Assembly: GCA_964525815.1 (NCBI GenBank)
Contig: CAZGJQ010000061.1
Coordinates: forward strand, 1-11,677
Source: UBA1049 sp964525815
GTDB taxonomy: Bacteria; Bacillota; Clostridia; Oscillospirales; CAG-382
DNA: 11,677 bases
Reading direction: 5' to 3'
The notes below the pieces were generated by a model that saw only the letters and a program-made list of their open reading frames with translations, ran no database searches and was not told the origin of the DNA. The position numbers and the translations under genes were made by a program. This document shows positions 5,335-11,677 of the stretch, piece by piece. How positions within the stretch are numbered: position 1 is the first letter of the stretch; the number at the start of each line of letters is the position of its first letter.

Positions 5335-7824
5335 CTATATAAATAAAGTAGTCCCGGCGTTTTCGTTACTGGTTATATAGGTAGCCACTCCGCCGTATTC
5401 AACTCCGTCGATAAGCTCCTCCTTGGTTATTCCCATAAGATCCATGCTCATGGTGCAGGCGATAAACCGAACGCCCTCCTTCATGGCGTTTTTTATCATG
5501 GTTTCTATGTCGTCCACATTCTTCTTTTTCATAATACCCTTGATCATCTTGGGACCTATTCCGAGCATATTCATATTGGAGAGAGGCAGCTTCCTTGCAC
5601 CTCTGGGCATCATAAAGCCGAACATTTTCTCGATAATGTTTTTCTCCGCCTTTACCCGACCGTTTTTGCGCAATGCGTTAAGTCCCCAGAATGTAAAAAA
5701 GACGGTAACCTTTTTGCCGCTGGCAGCCGCTCCCTGCGCAATGATCATGGATGCGATCGCCTTGTCCAGCTCACCGCTGAAAACAACTATTGTTGCGTTT
5801 TCCTGATTGACCGTGCAGCTCTGCAGATCGGTTTTTCGACCGCCCTTTTGAATCAGCGCAGTGTATTTACCGTCCTCGTTTGTAAGGGATAAAAGGTCAT
5901 GCCCGTTTGCCTTGGTCCAGCTCTCAACATCCTTAAGGAAGCCGAAGTCGGTGGAGATTATGCGTACCTTATCACCCTTGCCGGCGGTTTTTAAGGCGTT
6001 ATGCGTTGCCATAAGCGGACCCGGGCATTGCAGTCCGCATACGTCCACATCTATTGTTTTTGCCGGCTCCACCGTCTGGTTGTCGGTGTCCACAATGGCT
6101 TCGGCATCTTTTTCCTTGCCGTTTACAGAAGCGCCGCTTTCAGATACAGCCTTGTAATGTGCTGTCTTGTATGTCAGATATCCGCCGGAAAGATTGCTCA
6201 GGTTGGTGTAACCCTTTCCGTGCAGCAGCATAAGAGCCACATGCGCTCTTAACCCGACCTGGCAGGTTACGCATATAGGTGCGTTCTTATCGGCGGGAAG
6301 CTCATTCAGCTTGTTTCTAAGCTCGTCAACCTGTAAATTAACGGCACCATGTATATACCCGGCCGAAAATTCAAGCGGTGTGCGTACATCAAGCAGAAAA
6401 CCGCCGTTTTTTACAAAATCATCGACTTCGTTATAATGTATAACCTTATACTTTCCGCTTACCGCATTTGTGGCTATATATCCGAGTATATTAACCGGAT
6501 CCTTTGCGGAGGAATAGGGGGGAGCGTAGCACAGCTCTATATCCGGAAGTTCGTTTATTGTTCCTCCCAGCCTTATTGCCGTAGAAAGGACATCAATCCG
6601 CTTTTCGGTTCCCTCTCTACCCACGGCCTGCGCACCAAGAATCCTACCGTCCTCGGGTGAGAAGAGCAGCTTAAGCGATATATTGGTGGCGTTGGGATAA
6701 TAAGAGGCGTGGTTTGTGCGGTGTGCGTGAATTGCGGAGTATTTTATGCTTTTAGATTTAAGCGTTGCCTCGTTGTTACCTACTGAAGCCACAGTTAAAT
6801 CAAACACCTTTGCGACCGAAGCACCGAGTGAGCCCTCGTAGCGTATATAAGGAAGTCCGCTGATATGATCGGCAACCAGCCGCCCCTGACGGTTGGCGGG
6901 CCATGCAAGCGGAATGGCGGTCTGGCTTCCGTTGATTCTATCCGTAACCTCAATCGCATCTCCGATTGCATAAATGTCGCTTACGGTTTCCCCTGTTTTT
7001 GCATCAAAAGTCTGAAGGGTATCAGCCGTTTTAATATGTCCTCTGGCACCGAGCGCAAGCCCTGCTGATTTTGCAAGGCTGTTCTCCGGTATCACTCCGA
7101 TTGAAAGCATAACCATATCAGCGGAAAGAGTTTTTCCGCTCTCAAGGCAAACTGTATGGCCGTTATCCTTGAATCCAGAAATACCGTCTCCGAGTATAAG
7201 ATCTACCCCGTGATGATTAAGCTCCTGATGCAGAAACTGTGCCATCTCAAAGTCAACAGGACGCATTACCTGCGGGAGCTTCTCTGCTATGGTTGTTTTT
7301 ATACCGAGTTCAGTAAGGTTTTCCGCCATTTCTATGCCGATGAAACCTCCGCCCACAACCACCGCTGTCTTTGGCTTCTTTGTGTCGACAAAGCTCTTTA
7401 TAGCGTCTGTATCCGGAATATTACGCAGCACAAACAGGTTATCGGCCTCAGAGATTCCATCAATATTTGGTTTTATCGGTTTTGCACCGGGTGAAAGAAT
7501 CAGTATATCATAGCTCTCTTCATATGCTCTGTTTTCCGTTCTGTTATATGCGGTTATGGTCTTTTTTTCTCGATTAATCTCGGTTACCTCAGTAAAATTG
7601 CGAATATCCAGATTAAAGCGTGCCGACATTCCCTCTACTGTCTGAACGAGGAGCTTGCTCCGCTCCTTTATCGCTCCTCCTATATAATAGGGGAGTCCGC
7701 AGTTGGCAAAGGAAATATGCTCATCCCGCTCAAACATAATGATTTGTGCATCCTCGTTAAGCCTGCGTAGCCTTGCGGCAGCAGTTGCTCCGCCTGCCAC
7801 TCCTCCGACAATTATTACCTTCAT
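5335..7824 (-). CDS. Four-module sulfur protein: CoA-disulfide/persulfide reductase-rhodanese-TusA-DsrE
   Basis: This 829-residue flavoprotein joins four sulfur-handling modules. Residues 1-450 form a CoA-disulfide/NADH-dependent persulfide reductase: the FAD-binding GGVAGGATAAAR (7-18), single redox cysteine C42 in SFANCGLPYYIGG, NAD(P)-binding VVGGGFIGIEMAENL (156-170), FAD motif IYAIGDA (284-290) and the conserved YAPPYSSAKDP (433-443). A rhodanese follows (about 455-555) with active-site C521 in CQVGLR. A TusA domain (about 590-660) has the CPGP motif at C600. A DsrE-like domain (about 675-829) has C790 in ACTMSMDLMG. Together the four cysteines suggest persulfide passed along one chain and released or reduced with NAD(P)H. 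Related reductase-rhodanese fusions act on CoA and glutathione persulfides. The start has AAGGAAGGG (7832-7840) upstream. It follows the PHP gene by 30 bases and is probably co-transcribed. Confidence 0.94.
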   Translation of the reverse strand: MKVIIVGGVAGGATAAARLRRLNEDAQIIMFERDEHISFANCGLPYYIGGAIKERSKLLVQTVEGMSARFNLDIRNFTEVTEINREKKTITAYNRTENRAYEESYDILILSPGAKPIKPNIDGISEADNLFVLRNIPDTDAIKSFVDTKKPKTAVVVGGGFIGIEMAENLTELGIKTTIAEKLPQVMRPVDFEMAQFLHQELNHHGVDLILGDGISGFKDNGHTVCLESGKTLSADMVMLSIGVIPENSLAKSAGLALGARGHIKTADTLQTFDAKTGETVSDIYAIGDAIEVTDRINGSQTAIPLAWPANRQGRLVADHISGLPYIRYEGSLGASVAKVFDLTVASVGNNEATLKSKSIKYSAIHAHRTNHASYYPNATNISLKLLFSPEDGRILGAQAVGREGTEKRIDVLSTAIRLGGTINELPDIELCYAPPYSSAKDPVNILGYIATNAVSGKYKVIHYNEVDDFVKNGGFLLDVRTPLEFSAGYIHGAVNLQVDELRNKLNELPADKNAPICVTCQVGLRAHVALMLLHGKGYTNLSNLSGGYLTYKTAHYKAVSESGASVNGKEKDAEAIVDTDNQTVEPAKTIDVDVCGLQCPGPLMATHNALKTAGKGDKVRIISTDFGFLKDVESWTKANGHDLLSLTNEDGKYTALIQKGGRKTDLQSCTVNQENATIVVFSGELDKAIASMIIAQGAAASGKKVTVFFTFWGLNALRKNGRVKAEKNIIEKMFGFMMPRGARKLPLSNMNMLGIGPKMIKGIMKKKNVDDIETMIKNAMKEGVRFIACTMSMDLMGITKEELIDGVEYGGVATYITSNENAGTTLFI

Positions 7825-7854
7825 TTAATAACCCTTCCTTCGATAATCAGTTTT

Positions 7855-8565
7855 TTATGATTCTGCTTTGGTATCGAATTTCTTAAAATAAATCTCAGAC
7901 TTGTTATCCTTTACAGCCGAAATAAAGCTATGTATATCTTGGAGCCTTGTATCAAACGACAAGCCGGCGACCTGCTTCAGCTTAGAACCGAAATGGTTAT
8001 CACTGCCTGCGCTCTTAATAAGTGAATAGTAGTCCGCATATTTTTCGGCTATACCATAGATGAACTCAGAAAGGCTTGCATTAATAACCTCAACCGCATC
8101 TACCTTTCTGGGTAACAACCGAATCATCTCAATATACCATGATTCCCTAAACGGGTGAGCCTGTGTGATAAAACCCCCGTCGCTATGAACGAGATCGCAA
8201 TAATCGCTTATTCTCATAGTGGCAACCTCAGGATGCTCAAGCAGCCAGCTCGCATCCAAGCCATATGTAAGCAAATCCGTTCCGGAATGAGGAACTCTTG
8301 AGTATTCCCATCCGAAAAAAACCTGTAAACCTATTTTTTCTCCGATTTCCCTTGCTTTATTATATCCCATGCAAAGATTATTTACCGCTTCCTTCCATTT
8401 ATCCGGCTCCGCCATTTCCTCCCCTCTGCATATGAAATGGTCTGTAATTATTATGCCGCTGTAGCCAATCTCCTTATAAAAGCTAACAACTTCTTCTGCG
8501 GAAGCCTTTGCACAGGGACTGGTTTCGCTTGTGTGAACATGAGTTTCGTAGATGAATGAGTTCAT
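7855..8565 (-). CDS. PHP-domain metal-dependent phosphoesterase
   Basis: This 236-residue cytoplasmic protein has the metal ligands of the PHP (polymerase and histidinol phosphatase) fold in order: HVH (H9, H11), TDH (41-43), E87 in GWEY, H137 in QAHPFR, and GSDNH (187-191). All expected positions are filled, so a metal-dependent phosphatase or nuclease activity is likely. The motif spacing fits the stand-alone TrpH-like branch, some of which hydrolyse 3',5'-bisphosphorylated nucleotides or RNA ends, but the substrate cannot be read from the sequence. The start at 8565 has AAAGGAA upstream (8573-8579) and a strong promoter further up. It is the first gene of a likely two-gene unit with the sulfur fusion 30 bases downstream. 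A link to sulfur metabolism, for example with 3'-phosphoadenosine phosphate, is speculative. Confidence 0.9.
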   Translation of the reverse strand: MNSFIYETHVHTSETSPCAKASAEEVVSFYKEIGYSGIIITDHFICRGEEMAEPDKWKEAVNNLCMGYNKAREIGEKIGLQVFFGWEYSRVPHSGTDLLTYGLDASWLLEHPEVATMRISDYCDLVHSDGGFITQAHPFRESWYIEMIRLLPRKVDAVEVINASLSEFIYGIAEKYADYYSLIKSAGSDNHFGSKLKQVAGLSFDTRLQDIHSFISAVKDNKSEIYFKKFDTKAES

Positions 8566-8595
8566 TTGGGAATTCCTTTCTCAGGTATTATATGT

Positions 8596-8624
8596 ATTAT
8601 ACTATTATTTGGTAGAAATCGCAA
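8596..8624 (-). promoter_or_regulatory. Promoter of the PHP-sulfur reductase unit
   Basis: On the minus strand, TTGCGA (8624-8619) and a perfect TATAAT (8601-8596) are 17 bases apart, about 31 bases before the PHP start codon. Confidence 0.75.
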
Positions 8625-8684
8625 CATTACTTTTCTTGAATGATGAATATGTCTTTTTTGTTTTTGGAACAATAGGGTTATTGT

Positions 8685-8719
8685 ATAAAAAAACCTCTCC
8701 TTAGCGTGCAGAGAGGTTT
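8685..8719 (-). terminator. Rho-independent terminator of the lipoprotein gene
   Basis: A perfect 9-base stem (AAACCTCTC at 8691-8699 with GAGAGGTTT at 8711-8719) with an 11-base loop is followed on the minus strand by a run of seven T. It lies 56 bases after the lipoprotein stop and just upstream of the PHP promoter, so it separates the two minus-strand units. Confidence 0.9.
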
Positions 8720-8774
8720 AATCATTGAATTTTATTTTATTATGAGTATAATCAGGTTTTTGAGCAAAAAGAAT

Positions 8775-10064
8775 CTATTCCGCAAGGTTCAGGGACACAA
8801 CCGGAATCTTTGACCAATCGTTTCTGCCGATAACACCGCCGCCGTCCCTGAGAATAAGGTTTCTCCAGTTTCCGGTTTCAATATCCTCCTCGTTGGTTGA
8901 ATTTATTGAAAAGGTTACTCCTATTTCGGTCAGCTCATATATATTAATGCCGTATTCCGACCAAGGTATTGCAACCTCGTAGGTAGTTGTTTGCGCCCCG
9001 TCATCCCGTACTACACTCGCAAGCCCCTCAAAGGTGGTGCTTATTCCGGATTCATAGTAGCAGGTCTCTCCTTCGTTATTAACAGCAAAACCGTATGAAC
9101 GTACATGTCCCTCGTTTACGGCTTTTTGGTCGGTAATGTGGTCGAAGTGCTCCAGCATAAACTCTGACAAGGGGCTCTGGTCCACAACCTTGACCTGAAT
9201 GCATTCATACTGCCACATGCTGTTTGCGGTGGAAGGTGTTATCGGGCAATAATGATACGGAGAGTTTACAACAACCGCAAGATACAGATAATCGCTGTCA
9301 TAGGTCATATAGTAATCAGCGGTGGTGTAATAATTGTTTTCCTCAAAGGAGGAGTACGCCCACAGCTCATTGTTCTCGTCAATTGAGTCGATGTGAAATG
9401 CACTCCACTCACTGCCTACCGAGCCGTCTATTTCAATAGGGGTGCTTGTTTCGGATATAGAAAAACCAACATCGGCTATCTGCACGCCGTGCACAAAGAG
9501 GGGAGTGACCGTATCCAGTCTTCCGAGCTTGCTTATAATACTTTCCTGTGCGCTGTGAGCGAGCACAATAAAACCGTCCTCCGGAATCTCAATTTCAGAC
9601 TTGTTATTGTCCTCTCCAGCATTATAAACCGCCGTTTTTACATATCCGAAATAAGTATGGCTGTATTCACAGACCAAAACGGCATAATCCTCATAGGTGC
9701 CGTCCTTGAGATGCATATTCGAGCCAAAATCTCTGGTATATAAAATAACATCCCCGTATTCCGCCGATTTGTTAATGCCGGTAAGTCGGATTGAGGTAGA
9801 ATCGGTTGCTCGAAGCGTTGTAGAAATGGGTGCATACGAAATATAATTGGTTATGTATGCGGGCAGTTCTTCGCTCTCGTCCTCGCTCATGTCCGGCTCA
9901 GATATATCGGTTGAGGCTTGGTCTGTCGTAGAGGTGTTTTCTGTTTCCGATACAGCAGAATCACTTCTTGATTCGTCGCTTTTGTTTTCTTGCATTTCTC
10001 CTCCGCAGGAGGCGATAAGAAGAGAAACGGAAACAAAAATGAGTATTATCCTTAGTACTTTCAT
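8775..10064 (-). CDS. Secreted lipoprotein with a C-terminal CBM9-like domain
   Basis: This 429-residue protein begins with a lipoprotein signal peptide: MKVLRIILIF, hydrophobic core, then lipobox IASC with C20, so it should be lipid-anchored outside the cytoplasmic membrane. A long Ser/Thr/Asp/Glu-rich linker follows (about 21-67). Residues 70-205 form a part I do not recognise. Residues 208-429 look like a family 9 carbohydrate-binding (CBM9-like) domain: PIEIDGSVGSEW (209-220), YYMTYDSDYLYLAVVVN (251-267), W284, YEVAIPWSEYGI (362-373) and NWRNLILRDGG (399-409). Such domains often bind polysaccharide ends and occur alone on surface proteins. No catalytic domain is seen, so a substrate-binding or sensing role is inferred. 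The start has AAGGAGT (10071-10077) upstream. It is a single-gene unit with promoter and terminator. The ligand is unknown. Confidence 0.85.
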   Translation of the reverse strand: MKVLRIILIFVSVSLLIASCGGEMQENKSDESRSDSAVSETENTSTTDQASTDISEPDMSEDESEELPAYITNYISYAPISTTLRATDSTSIRLTGINKSAEYGDVILYTRDFGSNMHLKDGTYEDYAVLVCEYSHTYFGYVKTAVYNAGEDNNKSEIEIPEDGFIVLAHSAQESIISKLGRLDTVTPLFVHGVQIADVGFSISETSTPIEIDGSVGSEWSAFHIDSIDENNELWAYSSFEENNYYTTADYYMTYDSDYLYLAVVVNSPYHYCPITPSTANSMWQYECIQVKVVDQSPLSEFMLEHFDHITDQKAVNEGHVRSYGFAVNNEGETCYYESGISTTFEGLASVVRDDGAQTTTYEVAIPWSEYGINIYELTEIGVTFSINSTNEEDIETGNWRNLILRDGGGVIGRNDWSKIPVVSLNLAE

Positions 10065-10086
10065 ATGTGAACTCCTTAATAAGTGT

Positions 10087-10116
10087 TTGTTTAATTATAC
10101 ATAAGAAGAATAAAAA
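10087..10116 (+). promoter_or_regulatory. Tentative promoter of the Suv3-like helicase gene
   Basis: TTGTTT (10087-10092), an 18-base gap and TAAAAA (10111-10116) is the best plus-strand match I find. It overlaps the divergent lipoprotein promoter almost completely. The match is weak (3/6 and 4/6). Confidence 0.25.
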
Positions 10117-10122
10117 AGTCAA
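10094..10122 (-). promoter_or_regulatory. Promoter of the lipoprotein gene
   Basis: On the minus strand, TTGACT (10122-10117) and a perfect TATAAT (10099-10094) are 17 bases apart, about 30 bases before the start codon. This is the strongest promoter match in the window. Confidence 0.8.
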
Positions 10123-10151
10123 ATATCTTTAATTGCGGAAAAGGGTGTGTA

Positions 10152-11677
10152 ATGAAAAAATACCAAAAAGAAGCCCGAGAAATCGAAAAGCTGAAAAAGC
10201 AGCTGAAAAACACAAGAAGCAGCGTTGAGAGAACCAAGGACTCCAAGCTATGGAATCATGAAGCAGGTATAAGGAAAAAAATTAGAAAACTAAACGAGAT
10301 GAGCATTAAACACTCGAAGGAGTTCGGAGAGGTATATGATGGTTACCTAAGGCTATTGGATATTGTATCAGAAAGGATTTTGCGAAACTACAATCTACAA
10401 AAAAGAACACGCTTTTACTTCGAGGAGGTTATCGGTAGCAACAGGGAGGCATATATAAGCTCGGGTATTATGTCGGTGCTTATAACCAGCCATATACCAA
10501 AATTGATAGCGAAGGAGTTTGAGAGACGGCTTCCCGCAGACCCTAAGGATGAGTATCCAAAGGCGAGAAAGAAAAAACGCAGTATAATACTGCACTTAGG
10601 GGATACTAACACGGGCAAGACCTATAAGGCGGTCGAGAGGCTTAAATCAGCTAAAAAGGGAGTGTATCTTGCACCTCTGCGTATTTTGGCGCTGGAGAAT
10701 TACGAAAAGCTTAACAGAGAGGGTGTTCCCTGCAACCTGATAACCGGAGAAGAAGAAATTCTTGTCGAGGGAGCTCAGCATGTATGCTCGACGGTTGAAA
10801 AGCTGGATGTTGATGCAGAATATGATATAGCGGTTATTGATGAAATACAGATGATCGCAAACTCGCAGAGAGGACAAGCATGGACAAGAGCGTTGCTGGG
10901 AATACAATGCGCCGAAATTCATGTTTGCGGAGCTATCAACGCAAAGGAGCTTATTCTTCGTCTTATAGAGGATTGCGGAGATACTTATGAGGTTAACGAA
11001 TATACAAGAAAGACTCCGCTTGAGGTTATATATGAGCCTTTTTCCCTGAAAAAAATCGAAAAAGGGGATGCCATTGTTGCATTTTCCAAAAAAAAGGTGC
11101 TGTATCTGTCAAAATTCTTTTCGGAGCGGGGAGTAAGCAGCAGCGTTATTTACGGAGACCTGCCTCCGGAGGTCAGAAGAATGCAGTACCAAGCATTTCT
11201 CAGTGGTAAAAACAAGATACTTGTTACTACCGATGCTATCGGTATGGGGGTAAATCTGCCGATACGCAGAATAATTTTCACCGGTTTACAAAAATATGAC
11301 GGGGAGGAGGTTCGGTACCTAAGCACTCAGGAGATAAAGCAAATTGCGGGACGAGCGGGCAGAAAGGGTATATATGATGTCGGTTATGTGGGGATTATCG
11401 ACGACGATATATATTTTTGTGAGGATAGCCTTAAGACAAAGGACAGCCCGATAGAAAGAGCTGTTTTGGGACCGAGCGAAGCGATAACCGGAATACCCGG
11501 ATTACCGCTCAAGGAGAAGCTTGCGCTTTGGAGCACCGGGAAGACAAAGAGTGATTATTATACAAAAATGGATGTCAGGGATTATCTATTAATACTTGAG
11601 AGTATAAGGCAGTACAGGCTGCCCGAGGAAATAGAGTATAAGCTTATGATACTGCCCTTTGATGTGAATGATACCGA
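10152..11677 (+). CDS. Suv3-like RNA helicase (3' end beyond window)
   Basis: The gene runs open to the right edge, with 508 complete codons visible. The first 60 residues are Lys/Glu-rich and probably coiled coil; 61-140 are helical and unassigned. The helicase core matches mitochondrial Suv3 closely. Motif I is LGDTNTGKTY (149-158; Suv3 has GPTNSGKTY), then GVYLAPLRILALE (170-182), GVPCNLITGEE (191-201), motif II IDEIQMI (229-235) followed by RGQAWTRALLG (240-250), and IVAFSKK (308-314). Next come SVIYGDLPPEVRRMQ (331-345), LVTTDAIGMGVNLPIRRIIF (357-376) and motif VI QIAGRAGRKG (397-406). The DEIQ box, rather than DEAD or DEAH, is typical of Suv3. ATP-driven unwinding of RNA, perhaps with a 3'-5' exonuclease such as PNPase as in mitochondria, is inferred. 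The ATG at 10152 has AAGGG 6 bases upstream. Confidence 0.88.
   Translation, partial: MKKYQKEAREIEKLKKQLKNTRSSVERTKDSKLWNHEAGIRKKIRKLNEMSIKHSKEFGEVYDGYLRLLDIVSERILRNYNLQKRTRFYFEEVIGSNREAYISSGIMSVLITSHIPKLIAKEFERRLPADPKDEYPKARKKKRSIILHLGDTNTGKTYKAVERLKSAKKGVYLAPLRILALENYEKLNREGVPCNLITGEEEILVEGAQHVCSTVEKLDVDAEYDIAVIDEIQMIANSQRGQAWTRALLGIQCAEIHVCGAINAKELILRLIEDCGDTYEVNEYTRKTPLEVIYEPFSLKKIEKGDAIVAFSKKKVLYLSKFFSERGVSSSVIYGDLPPEVRRMQYQAFLSGKNKILVTTDAIGMGVNLPIRRIIFTGLQKYDGEEVRYLSTQEIKQIAGRAGRKGIYDVGYVGIIDDDIYFCEDSLKTKDSPIERAVLGPSEAITGIPGLPLKEKLALWSTGKTKSDYYTKMDVRDYLLILESIRQYRLPEEIEYKLMILPFDVNDT

Noticed and set aside
10395..10922. Minus-strand open frames
   Set aside because: They overlap the conserved Suv3-like helicase core and look like shadows of it.

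Overview
The window looks like chromosomal DNA from a low-to-middle GC member of the Clostridia (Bacillota), probably a gut-type or anaerobic Oscillospiraceae/Lachnospiraceae relative. Reasons: an AddA-type recombination nuclease, a CIRCE/HrcA heat-shock operator, strong purine-rich ribosome binding sites, sigma-A type promoters with 17-base spacers, and abundant iron-sulfur and persulfide chemistry. Species cannot be named from sequence alone. No tRNA, rRNA, CRISPR array, insertion sequence or prophage gene was seen, and there is no gene-free stretch over 300 bases (the longest, 8566-8774, is about 209 bases).

Layout. (1) 1-1648, plus strand: the 3' part of addA (motifs V and VI of the helicase plus the PD-(D/E)XK nuclease domain), followed without a gap by a small orphan gene that begins inside the addA stop codon. 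(2) 1731-2337, plus strand: a self-contained heat-shock unit with a sigma-A promoter, a CIRCE operator, an Hsp20 gene and a hairpin terminator. (3) 2369-4392, minus strand: two overlapping paralogous genes for QueG-like [4Fe-4S] proteins, divergent from an AraC-family regulator gene (4556-5329, plus); the 163-base gap between them holds two good back-to-back promoters. (4) 5335-8565, minus strand: a two-gene unit of a PHP-domain phosphoesterase followed by an 829-residue four-module sulfur protein (CoA-disulfide/persulfide reductase, rhodanese, TusA, DsrE). (5) 8775-10064, minus strand: a lipoprotein with a C-terminal CBM9-like domain, with its own promoter and terminator. (6) 10152 to the right edge, plus strand: an incomplete gene for a helicase that closely resembles the mitochondrial RNA helicase Suv3.

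How the parts may work together. The window is mostly several short independent transcription units rather than one large system. The AraC-family regulator is the natural candidate to control the divergent iron-sulfur pair, which may form a heterodimeric, perhaps cobalamin-linked, reductase of unknown substrate. The four-module sulfur protein looks like a persulfide relay on one chain, with four candidate active-site cysteines. The most unusual items are the Suv3-like helicase, the sulfur relay fusion, the tandem QueG-like pair, and CIRCE control of a stand-alone Hsp20 gene.
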